DNA from: JAHEME01 sp034435035
GTDB taxonomy: Bacteria; Chloroflexota; Anaerolineae; Aggregatilineales; UBA3940
Assembly (NCBI GenBank): GCA_034435035.1
Contig: DAOTXW010000008.1
Coordinates: forward strand, 1 to 9,120
Length of the DNA: 9,120 bases
Reading direction: 5' to 3'
Of the stretch, positions 1-5,950 are shown piece by piece (position 1 is the stretch's first letter; the number at the start of each line of letters is the position of its first letter). A program made the translations under genes and the position numbers. The notes beneath the pieces were generated by a model. The model was not told where the DNA came from. It worked only from the letters and a program-made list of their open reading frames with translations, and ran no database searches.

Positions 1-959
1 TCGTAGTTGATCAGGCCCTGATCCGCGGACTGCTGGATGAAGGGCAGCTGGGTCAGCTGGAGGCCGTCGCTGGTGGCGTAGTCGCACTCACCGGAGAGCG
101 TCGAGGCCAGCAGCTGGTTGGTGTCGGTGATGATGCGGAAGATCAGGTTGGGGAAGGGCACTTCGCCGCCCCACCAGTTCTCATTGGCCTTCATGACCAC
201 GCGGTCGCCCTCGACCCACTCGACGAACTCGTAGGGGCCGAGCACCGGGTTGGGCAGGCGGGCATAGTCGCTCTCCGCGATCTCGGCCGGGGTCATCTCA
301 CCCAGGACGTGCTCGGGCAGCGGGCCGGTGATGCCGTTGGCGGTGCTGAGCGGCGGCAGGAAGTACAGCGGGTCCTTGACGCCGGGCGGGTAGCTGATCT
401 TCAGGGTGTAGTCGTCCACCTTCTCGAAGGTCATCTGATCCAGGATGCCGCGGGTGACGGCGCCTGAATCCGGGTCGATGACGACTTCGCGGGCGAACAG
501 GATGTCATCCACCGTGAAGGGCTCGCCGTCGGACCAGGTGATGTTGTCCTTGAAGCGGTAGGTCACGCTCAGGACCGCATCCGATCCCTCGCCTTCCAGG
601 ACGGCATCGCCGCTCTCGAAGGACGGGAAGGCGTTGTCCACCAGCATCTGGGTCTCATAGAAGTAGCCGCGGTCATGGATCCAGCCGCGGCCATCCGAAG
701 CCATCAGCACCTGCACGGTCACCGCCATATTGCTGGTGACGCGGTAGAGGCTGTCAGGCTCCTGGCTCATGCAGATGATGATCGTGTCCTGAGTGGGAAC
801 CTCAGGCGCAGCGGTCACCTCTACCACCTGGGTGACGACTTCGCCCTCGACCATCTCGGTCACCACCACGGTCTGCACAGCGCCGCCCGCGCAGGCCGCG
901 AGGGCAAATGACGCTACCAGAATGAGCGCACCGATCAGCGCCCAACGTTTGTTCAGCAT
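1..959 (-). CDS. ABC transporter substrate-binding lipoprotein, family 5 (peptide/nickel type), 3' end outside window
   Basis: Partial gene; the first 319 codons are visible. The product should be a membrane-anchored extracellular protein that captures oligopeptides or similar solutes for an ABC importer. Residues 1-22 form a lipoprotein signal peptide (K4 R5, a hydrophobic core, then LAAC with the lipidated Cys at 23). A Val/Thr/Glu-rich tether follows at about residues 30-49 (VVVTEMVEGEVV and TQVVEVT), a feature I associate with Chloroflexota binding proteins. The SBP_5 fold is shown by SQEPDSLY near 65-72, WSDGEPFTVDD at 142-152 and a later GPYEFVEW...NENWWGG segment. Full-length members usually have 500-600 residues, so roughly half is missing. 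The ATG is supported by AGGAGGAG about 8 bases upstream. Permease and ATPase genes would be expected further left. The substrate cannot be told from sequence. Confidence 0.93.
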   Translation of the reverse strand, partial: MLNKRWALIGALILVASFALAACAGGAVQTVVVTEMVEGEVVTQVVEVTAAPEVPTQDTIIICMSQEPDSLYRVTSNMAVTVQVLMASDGRGWIHDRGYFYETQMLVDNAFPSFESGDAVLEGEGSDAVLSVTYRFKDNITWSDGEPFTVDDILFAREVVIDPDSGAVTRGILDQMTFEKVDDYTLKISYPPGVKDPLYFLPPLSTANGITGPLPEHVLGEMTPAEIAESDYARLPNPVLGPYEFVEWVEGDRVVMKANENWWGGEVPFPNLIFRIITDTNQLLASTLSGECDYATSDGLQLTQLPFIQQSADQGLINY

Positions 960-1070
960 GGGTTGCTCCTCCTGCAATTGATACCAGACAGGGTTTCAGG
1001 ATGCCGGGGCGGACTGGCTCCCAGGCGTCCCCTCGACAGGCCAGCCGTTTCGATCGCGTCACCCCCTTCT

Positions 1071-1098
1071 TCGCCTGTTCGGGTGGGCAAACAGGCGA
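1071..1098 (-). repeat. 9-bp inverted repeat in the leader of the substrate-binding protein gene
   Basis: The arms TCGCCTGTT (1071-1079) and AACAGGCGA (1090-1098) are perfectly complementary around a 10-base loop. If the promoter near 1154 is real, this hairpin forms in the leader RNA about 110 bases before the ATG. No U-run follows it on the minus strand (the next bases are purine-rich), so it is not a classical intrinsic terminator. It may be an RNA structural element or a protein-binding dyad. Confidence 0.5.
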
Positions 1099-1153
1099 TC
1101 TGCGCCCGGTGCGTCCGACGGAAATCGGGCGGTGGGCAGCAGCGTGTTCGCCC

Positions 1154-1182
1154 ATTGTACACCGGGTTTGGCGTAAGCAAAA
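1154..1182 (-). promoter_or_regulatory. putative promoter for the substrate-binding protein gene
   Basis: On the minus strand a TACAAT -10 box lies at 1154-1159. A weak T-rich -35 region lies at 1175-1182: TTTTGC with a 17-base spacer, or TTGCTT with 15. Transcription would start near 1147, giving an unusually long leader of about 190 bases. The gap 960-1293 contains no convincing gene. It holds this promoter, a 9-bp inverted repeat (1071-1098) and the hairpin downstream of pckA. The -35 is poor, so the call rests mainly on the -10. Confidence 0.42.
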
Positions 1183-1224
1183 ATCCGGTTGGCGGACAGG
1201 CGATTCCACCCCTCGCGAGTCATA

Positions 1225-1267
1225 CCCCGCCGGGCCGCCGGCGGTTCACCGGACGGGCCCGGCGGGG
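1225..1267 (-). terminator. GC-rich stem-loop downstream of pckA, probable transcript end
   Basis: The arms CCCCGCCGGGCC (1225-1236) and GGCCCGGCGGGG (1256-1267) form a perfect 12-bp stem with a 19-base loop, which itself contains a CCGG/CCGG pairing. The stem begins 26 bases after the pckA stop codon and lies before the promoter of the next gene. There is no U-tract, so it could act as a factor-assisted terminator or as a 3'-end stabilising structure. Confidence 0.5.
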
Positions 1268-1293
1268 ACCGGGGCGCGGCTGTGACAGGCGGG

Positions 1294-2934
1294 CTACAGT
1301 TTGGGGCCGGCGGCCAGCACTTCGGGCGGGCAGCCGTCGGCGAAGCGCTTGAAGTTGTCCAGGTAGCGCGTGGCCAGCTGACGGTATTTGCTCCAGTATT
1401 CGTCCTCGCTGGCCCAGGACCGCGCCGGGTACAGCACCTCCTCCGGCACGCCGGGGCACGCCCGGGGCACCTCGAAGCCGAAGATCGGATCGGTGTAGGT
1501 GGGGGCGTCCTGCAGCGCACCGGACAGCGCGGCGTTGAGCAGCGCCCGTGTGTGGTGGATGCTGATGCGCTTGCCGATGCCGAAGGCGCCGCCCACCCAG
1601 CCGGTGTTGATCAGCCAGCACTGCGCGCCGTAGCGCAGGATCTTGTCCTTGAGCAGCCCGGCGTAGACCATCGGGTGATGCACCATGAACGGGGCGCCGA
1701 AGCACGTGCTGAATGTGATCTCCGGCTCCGCGCCCAGGCCCGCCTCGGTGCCGGCGATCTTGGACGTGTAGCCGCTGATGAAGTGGTACAGCGCCTGTTC
1801 GGGCGTCAGCCGGGCGATGGGCGGCAGCACGCCCTGCGCATCGCAGGTGAGCAGCACGATGTTCTTCGGGTGGCCGGCCATCTTCTCCGGCACGGCGTTG
1901 TCGATGAACGCCAGCGGGTAGGAGGCGCGGGTGTTCTCGGTCAGGCTGTCGTCATCCAGATCGATCAGCCGGGTGACCGGGTCGTAGACCACGTTTTCCA
2001 GCACGGTGCCGAAGCGGTGGGTGGTGGCGTAGATCTGCGGCTCGGCGCCGGGGGAAAGGCGGATCACTTTGGCGTAGCAGCCGTTCTCGAAGTTGAACGC
2101 GCCCTCGTCGCTCCAGCCGTGCTCGTCGTCGCCGATCAGCCGGCGCCGGGGGTCGGCGGACAGGGTGGTCTTGCCCGTGCCGGACAGGCCGAAGAACAGC
2201 GCGACATCGCCGTCCGCGCCCACGTTGGCCGAGCAGTGCATGGGCATCACACCCTGCAGCGGCAGCAGGTAGTTCATCAGCGTGAAGACCGACTTCTTGA
2301 TCTCGCCCGCGTAGCTCGATTCGCCGATGAGGCCGAGCTGCGCGGCGAAGTTCAGCACAATGAATGTGCTGGTGCGGGTCGAATCGACCGGCGGGAAGCC
2401 CTTGAAGCCGGGGCAGACCAGCACCGTGAAGGCCGGGACGTGGTTGCGGTACGCTTCGTGGCTTTCCAGCGGGATGAACATGTTGCGGGCGAACAGGCTG
2501 TGCCAGGCGTATTCGGTGATGATGCGGATAGGCAGCCGGTAGGCCGGGTCGGCGCCGACGGTGCAGTCCTGCACAAAAACGTCGCGCCCCTGCAGGAAGC
2601 CCTGCAGGCGGTTGTAGATCTCGTCGAACTTGTCGGCGGCCAGGGGGCGGTTGTATTCGCCCCACCAGATATGCTCGTCGGATTCCGCCTCGCGCACGAT
2701 GAACTTGTCCTGCGCTGAGCGCGAGGTGAACTTGCCGGTCTTGACCACGATCGGGCCGCCGCGGGTGATGCGCCCCTCGCCGCGGAAGACGATCTCCTCG
2801 TAGAGGGCCTCCGGCGGCAGGTTCCAGTACACGGCATTCAGGTTGGTCAGGCCGTGATTCGCCAGCCCGTAATCGCTCTGGTACTCGTTGCGCTGGTCGA
2901 AGGCCGGGGTCTTGATGTTCAGCAGGTTGCTCAT
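1294..2934 (-). CDS. pckA: phosphoenolpyruvate carboxykinase (ATP)
   Basis: Cytosolic enzyme converting oxaloacetate plus ATP to PEP, CO2 and ADP, the first committed step of gluconeogenesis. At 546 residues it matches the family (E. coli about 540). Visible motifs include the oxaloacetate-side segment TGKFTSRSAQDKF (67-78, Arg72), EYAWHSLFARNMF near 141-153, GEIKK (210-214), MHCSANVG with metal-ligand His233, the P-loop GLSGTGKTT (249-257, Lys255), and LIGDDEHGW with metal-binding Asp269/Asp270. The C-terminal half carries the adenine-side region, and the chain ends in a KL dipeptide. The usual TGRS is TSRS here, a mild departure at residue 71. GGGGAGG lies about 10 bases before the ATG. The gene lies 134 bases downstream of an aspartate-type aminotransferase, which could supply oxaloacetate; the two may be co-transcribed. 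Confidence 0.98.
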   Translation of the reverse strand: MSNLLNIKTPAFDQRNEYQSDYGLANHGLTNLNAVYWNLPPEALYEEIVFRGEGRITRGGPIVVKTGKFTSRSAQDKFIVREAESDEHIWWGEYNRPLAADKFDEIYNRLQGFLQGRDVFVQDCTVGADPAYRLPIRIITEYAWHSLFARNMFIPLESHEAYRNHVPAFTVLVCPGFKGFPPVDSTRTSTFIVLNFAAQLGLIGESSYAGEIKKSVFTLMNYLLPLQGVMPMHCSANVGADGDVALFFGLSGTGKTTLSADPRRRLIGDDEHGWSDEGAFNFENGCYAKVIRLSPGAEPQIYATTHRFGTVLENVVYDPVTRLIDLDDDSLTENTRASYPLAFIDNAVPEKMAGHPKNIVLLTCDAQGVLPPIARLTPEQALYHFISGYTSKIAGTEAGLGAEPEITFSTCFGAPFMVHHPMVYAGLLKDKILRYGAQCWLINTGWVGGAFGIGKRISIHHTRALLNAALSGALQDAPTYTDPIFGFEVPRACPGVPEEVLYPARSWASEDEYWSKYRQLATRYLDNFKRFADGCPPEVLAAGPKL

Positions 2935-2958
2935 GGTGTCGGTTGCCTCCCCTGGCTA

Positions 2959-3016
2959 GGGCAGTTGGGCCGAAGGTGCCCTCGGGTTACAGGGTAAGAT
3001 GACGGCCCAACTGCCC
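2959..3016 (-). repeat. 13-bp inverted repeat in the pckA leader
   Basis: GGGCAGTTGGGCC (2959-2971) and GGCCCAACTGCCC (3004-3016) are exact complements around a 32-base loop, which has a small CCCT/AGGG pairing of its own. The structure ends about 8 bases before the pckA Shine-Dalgarno sequence. It could block or expose pckA translation, or partly terminate transcription from the aminotransferase gene. No U-run follows. Confidence 0.6.
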
Positions 3017-3023
3017 GCGTGTT

Positions 3024-3066
3024 TTGCGCGGTCACCTCTCTCCCTGGCGTCATTTCCGCCGCGCAA
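3024..3066 (-). repeat. 8-bp inverted repeat just after the aminotransferase stop codon
   Basis: TTGCGCGG (3024-3031) and CCGCGCAA (3059-3066) are complementary with a 27-base loop. The stem begins 2 bases after the aminotransferase TAG. On the minus strand it is followed by AAC ACG rather than a U-run, so it looks more like a transcript-end stabiliser or weak terminator than a strong one. It stands next to, but does not overlap, the 13-bp repeat in front of pckA. Confidence 0.4.
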
Positions 3067-3068
3067 CA

Positions 3069-4286
3069 CTAGGCCCAGTCGCGGATCATCTTGCGGTCGC
3101 CGATGAAAATCTCGTTCGGCGAATGGGGGTCCAGCGCCCACTTGATGCGCCTGATGCCGTCCTTGATCTCCTTGACGGTGCCGGTGTAGCTCAGGCGCAG
3201 GCGGCCTTCGGCGCCGAACGGCTGGCCGGGCACGGCCACTACCAGCGCTTTCTTGAGCAGGAACTCGGCCAGCTGGATCGAGTTGCGGCTGTAGGCGCTG
3301 AAGTCGGGCAGGCAGTAGAACGTGCCCTGCGGTCGGGTGATCTGTACGCCGGGGAAGGAGGCCAGCTCCTCCATCATCACGTTGCGGTTGTTCTCGATGG
3401 TCAGACGCAGGGCCTCGACGCCGCTCTGCACGCCGGTCAGCGCGCCCTCGGCGGCCATCTGCGAGACGGCGGACGGGCAGGAGGTGGTCTGGCCCTGGAT
3501 GTTGCTCATCACTTCGACCAGCGCTCTGGGCGCCACCACCCAGCCGATGCGGAAGCCGGTCATGCCGTACAGCTTGGACACCCCGTTGATGGTGACGATG
3601 TGGGAATCTTCCAGATCGCGGCTGGTGTAGGCGTAGGCGGGCGTGATATGCCGGCCGTCAAAGACGAGCTTGTGATAGATGTCGTCCATGATCAGGAAGA
3701 TGCCGCGGCTCTCGCAGAACTCAACCAGCTTCGCCACCAGATCATCCGGCGCGATGGCCCCGGACGGGTTGTTGGGGCTGTTGACGATGATCGCCTTGGT
3801 GTAGGAGCTGACGCACTGCTCGATCTCCTCAAAGGTCGGGAAGAAGCTCCCATCCTCGGCGGCGACGATCACCGGCACGCCGTAGCACAGGCGCACCATA
3901 TCCGGGTAGCTCACCCAGTAGGGCGCGAGGATGATCACCTCCTCCTGCGGGTTCAGGATCGAGTAGAGCAGGTTGAACAGCGCCTGCTTGGCCCCGGTGG
4001 AGACGATGATGTTATCCGGGCTGACATGCCGCCCGTAGTTTTCCTCGGTGTAGCGGATGATGGCCTTCTTGAGCGAGGCGGTGCCGTCCACCGGGACGTA
4101 TTTGACATCGCCGGTGTTGAGCTTGGTGGTGGCCGCCAGGATGGCGGACAGCGGGGCCGGGCCCTTCGGCTCGCCGCCGCCCAGGTGGATGACCGGCTCG
4201 CCGCGCGCCCGCAGCGCGGCTGCTTCCTCGTTGAGCTTGAGGGTCGCCGATTCCCCGATCGACTTGGCGAGATGGCTCAGGTTCAT
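3069..4286 (-). CDS. class I/II aminotransferase, probable aspartate aminotransferase (subgroup Ib)
   Basis: PLP enzyme of fold type I, 405 residues, cytosolic, probably interconverting aspartate/2-oxoglutarate and oxaloacetate/glutamate. Family landmarks are clear: YVPVDGTASLKKAI (63-76), the cofactor phosphate-contact region STGAKQALFNLL (96-107), SPNNPSG with PLP-contacting Asn173, DDIYHKLVFDG with Asp202 and Tyr204, and GVSKLYGMTGFRIGW with Schiff-base Lys238 and Arg246. The carboxylate-binding Arg is probably Arg364 in GRLRLSYT. The N-terminal GGGEPKGPAP replaces the common GEPDF-type loop, so the side-chain specificity may differ from a standard aspartate enzyme; an alanine- or aromatic-type activity is possible. 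GGAGGA sits about 10 bases before the ATG. Its position upstream of pckA supports a role in feeding oxaloacetate into gluconeogenesis (inference). Confidence 0.93.
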   Translation of the reverse strand: MNLSHLAKSIGESATLKLNEEAAALRARGEPVIHLGGGEPKGPAPLSAILAATTKLNTGDVKYVPVDGTASLKKAIIRYTEENYGRHVSPDNIIVSTGAKQALFNLLYSILNPQEEVIILAPYWVSYPDMVRLCYGVPVIVAAEDGSFFPTFEEIEQCVSSYTKAIIVNSPNNPSGAIAPDDLVAKLVEFCESRGIFLIMDDIYHKLVFDGRHITPAYAYTSRDLEDSHIVTINGVSKLYGMTGFRIGWVVAPRALVEVMSNIQGQTTSCPSAVSQMAAEGALTGVQSGVEALRLTIENNRNVMMEELASFPGVQITRPQGTFYCLPDFSAYSRNSIQLAEFLLKKALVVAVPGQPFGAEGRLRLSYTGTVKEIKDGIRRIKWALDPHSPNEIFIGDRKMIRDWA

Positions 4287-4345
4287 GATGTCAGTTCCTC
4301 CAGATAGACACGCCCCGGACGCGCCGACAGTCCCCGGATAGGCAG

Positions 4346-4364
4346 AGCGGGAGGCATGCCCGCT
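4346..4364 (-). repeat. short hairpin in the aminotransferase leader
   Basis: AGCGGG (4346-4351) and CCCGCT (4359-4364) pair perfectly around a 7-base loop. The hairpin sits about 60 bases before the aminotransferase ATG and downstream of the TATAAT box, so it would be in the leader RNA. I could not match the leader to a known riboswitch class. Confidence 0.35.
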
Positions 4365-4405
4365 GGCCCCCCGCTTTCACTTGCCTGAAACCCGGCGCGC
4401 TTGTG

Positions 4406-4429
4406 CCGGATATGGCGATTATACTCCGG
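4406..4429 (-). promoter_or_regulatory. putative promoter (-10 TATAAT) of the aminotransferase-pckA unit, inside a short dyad
   Basis: An exact consensus TATAAT lies on the minus strand at 4418-4423, about 130 bases before the aminotransferase start. No good -35 stands at 16-18 bases; the nearest TTGACA-like run (CTGAC) is too far upstream at about 21 bases. The box is flanked by CCGGA (4406-4410) and TCCGG (4425-4429), an imperfect dyad that could be a repressor or activator site covering the promoter. Confidence 0.5.
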
Positions 4430-4456
4430 AATCGGCCAGGTGGCGTCAGCACGTTC

Positions 4457-5308
4457 TCAGCCGGGCAGCGTGTTCCAGCAGACGGCCAGCGTGCCCGGCC
4501 CGACATGCACGCCGATGGCCGGGCCCAGCTCGGCCATCAGGAACACTTCGGGCGACAGCTCGGCGCACAGGCGGTCGGCCAGAGCGCGGGCCTCCGGCTC
4601 ATCGACGGCGTGGGCGATGCCGAGCTGCAGGCCGGCCCGGCCCTGCGCCTGCTCCAGGACGATCCCCACCAGCGCCTCCAGGGCGCGGTGATGGGTGCGG
4701 TGCTTGCTGTGGCTGGCGACCATCCCGTCTTCGATATGCAGCAGGGGCTTGAGGTCCAGCATCGCGCCCAGCAGGTGCGCCGCTTTGCCGATTCGCCCGC
4801 CCCTGGCCAGGTAGTCGAGCGTATCCACGATGAAGAATGCCCGGGTCAGGGCGCGCATCTGCTCCAGCCGGGCCAGGATGGCCTCCAGGCCCGCGCCGGC
4901 TTCGGCCAGGCGGGCGGCCTCCAGCACCATCAGACCCTGCCCCAGCGAGGCGGTGCGCGTGTCGAAGATGGTGATGTTCGCGGCGGGGAACATCTGCGCG
5001 GCGGGGATGGCCGAGCGCACCGTGCCGCTGAATTCGGCGCTGGGGTGGATGCACAGGATGGGCGCGTCGGGGTCCTCGGCCAGCAGCCGGCTGAACAGCA
5101 CCTCGAAGTCGCCGGGGGAGGGGGCGCTGGTGTGCGGCAGTTCGGCCACCGATGCCTGCCGGGCGTAGAACTCGGCGGGCGACAGATCGACGTATTCGCG
5201 GAGGGATTCTTCGCCGAAGATGACGTACTGCGGCACGCACGGGATGCGGTAGCGGTCGAGGATATCCTGGGGCAGCCCGGCGACCGTATCGGTGACGATG
5301 CGGATCAT
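4457..5308 (-). CDS. DegV family fatty-acid-binding protein (FakB-like)
   Basis: 283 residues, the usual DegV length (about 280). Characterised members (FakB) bind a fatty acid and present it to the kinase FakA, which phosphorylates it for phospholipid synthesis; others have no known partner. Motifs: VTDTVAGLP (5-13; the family usually has Ser instead of Thr8), TSAPSPGDF (60-68), FSGTVRSA with Ser94 and Thr96, DTRTASLGQG (116-125), DTLDYLARGGRIG (162-174), LKPLLHIEDG (186-195), and GPAIGVHVGPGTL with His268 near the C-terminus. Thr60, Ser94 and His268 correspond to residues that hold the fatty-acid carboxylate in FakB structures. AGGAG lies about 10 bases before the ATG. No FakA kinase gene is in the window, so its partner is unknown. 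It is separated from the aminotransferase by 170 bases and is probably its own transcript. Confidence 0.95.
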   Translation of the reverse strand: MIRIVTDTVAGLPQDILDRYRIPCVPQYVIFGEESLREYVDLSPAEFYARQASVAELPHTSAPSPGDFEVLFSRLLAEDPDAPILCIHPSAEFSGTVRSAIPAAQMFPAANITIFDTRTASLGQGLMVLEAARLAEAGAGLEAILARLEQMRALTRAFFIVDTLDYLARGGRIGKAAHLLGAMLDLKPLLHIEDGMVASHSKHRTHHRALEALVGIVLEQAQGRAGLQLGIAHAVDEPEARALADRLCAELSPEVFLMAELGPAIGVHVGPGTLAVCWNTLPG

Positions 5309-5376
5309 GGAGCGACTCTCCTGAAGGGAGCGAAGGGCAAAGGGCGGTCAGCAGCGGGTGTCGGCCACCAGCCCCC

Positions 5377-5405
5377 ATCTTACCGCGGGGAGCGGGTGGA
5401 CGTAA
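5377..5405 (-). promoter_or_regulatory. weak candidate promoter for the degV-type gene
   Basis: On the minus strand, TAAGAT (5377-5382) and TTACGT (5400-5405) are separated by 17 bases, about 70 bases before the DegV start. Both boxes are poor matches to sigma-70 consensus. The placement and spacing are the only support. Confidence 0.3.
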
Positions 5406-5455
5406 CCTGACGGATGCGATGATTGCGGCGTGATGATCGGCCTGATCGGGGGCCA

Positions 5456-5483
5456 TTGTCAATCCGGGCCGCGCAGATATACT
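5456..5483 (+). promoter_or_regulatory. sigma-70-like promoter of the DUF6941-DUF433-DUF5615 operon
   Basis: TTGTCA (5456-5461) and TATACT (5478-5483) with a 16-base spacer, each one mismatch from consensus. The predicted start is near 5490, about 50 bases before the first ATG. This is the strongest promoter match in the window. Confidence 0.65.
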
Positions 5484-5486
5484 CTG

Positions 5487-5510
5487 GATGAGCGGGCGTC
5501 CCGCTTCATC
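5487..5510 (+). promoter_or_regulatory. hairpin at the predicted transcript start of the toxin-antitoxin operon
   Basis: GATGAGCGGG (5487-5496) pairs with CCCGCTTCATC (5500-5510) around the triloop CGT, with a single bulged T. Ten base pairs with a 3-base loop make a compact stem at or just after the predicted +1. As DNA it is a dyad touching the core promoter and could be an operator; as RNA it would be a 5'-end stem protecting the message. Confidence 0.5.
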
Positions 5511-5537
5511 AGGCGGGATTCTGACAGGGGGATTGGC

Positions 5538-5945
5538 ATGGAGATCGAGATCTTCACGCTGTGCGACGCGGCCGCAGACTACCAGGCCCGACTGAGCATT
5601 CTGGGTGTGTTTGATACGATCTTTGCGTCTCAACTCCCTGCCAAGCACCCATTCTGCGCAGTTGCCCTGCGCATGCGTTTCGCGGCGACCGAGCACGGCC
5701 AGCATCGGCTGGCGCTGCATATTGTGGATCACGAGGGCAGCACGGTGATCGCTGAGCTGGAGGCCCCTTTCACGGTCGAGATGCCCGACGGCTCGAAGAT
5801 CGCGGCTGTGAATCTGGTGTTCAACCTGTCAATGCTGAAATTCACAAGATACGGAGAGCACGCCGTCAACCTGTTGATTGATGGTGGGCAGCAAGCGTCA
5901 TTGCCCTTCTGGGTCAAACAGCCGCCCGCAAGAGGTGAGGAGTAG
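5538..5945 (+). CDS. DUF6941-like protein of unknown function
   Basis: 135 residues, soluble, with no signal peptide or membrane segment. The opening MEIEIFTLCDAAADYQARLSI, then GVFDTIFASQLPAKHP, then ALRMRF and later NLVFNLSMLKFTRYGEHAV match my memory of the DUF6941 family (recall, not a search). The pattern of alternating hydrophobic residues suggests a beta-rich fold. No catalytic motif is visible and the role is unknown. An upstream in-frame ATG at 5430 would add 36 residues but lies before the promoter. The ATG at 5538 has AGGGGGA about 6 bases upstream and gives the family-like N-terminus, so I chose it. It is the first gene of a tight operon with an antitoxin and toxin. Its base composition is lower in GC than its neighbours (28 of 60 bases are G/C in 5821-5880). 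Confidence 0.82.
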   Translation: MEIEIFTLCDAAADYQARLSILGVFDTIFASQLPAKHPFCAVALRMRFAATEHGQHRLALHIVDHEGSTVIAELEAPFTVEMPDGSKIAAVNLVFNLSMLKFTRYGEHAVNLLIDGGQQASLPFWVKQPPARGEE

Positions 5946-5950
5946 GGATC

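Noticed and set aside
963..1352. Several short open frames in the gap between pckA and the binding-protein gene
   Set aside because: They overlap each other on both strands, are Arg/Pro/Gly-rich, lack good ribosome sites and run into pckA.
1189..2718. A 509-codon open frame on the plus strand opposite pckA
   Set aside because: It is an antisense shadow of pckA caused by high GC; the translation is Val/Gly/His/Arg-rich with no domain, while the minus frame has all PckA motifs.
3024..4307. A 427-codon open frame on the plus strand opposite the aminotransferase
   Set aside because: Composition is an antisense mirror of the aminotransferase, and it shows no recognisable domain.
4287..4456. A riboswitch or T-box in the aminotransferase leader
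   Set aside because: Only a simple 6-bp hairpin is clear; I found no conserved core of a known class.
4403..5410. A 335-codon open frame on the plus strand opposite the DegV gene
   Set aside because: Antisense shadow; the minus strand encodes a full-length DegV protein with every family motif.
5430..5537. Upstream extension of the DUF6941-like protein by 36 codons
   Set aside because: The extension begins before the promoter and predicted transcript start; the ATG at 5538 has a good ribosome site and the family-like N-terminus.
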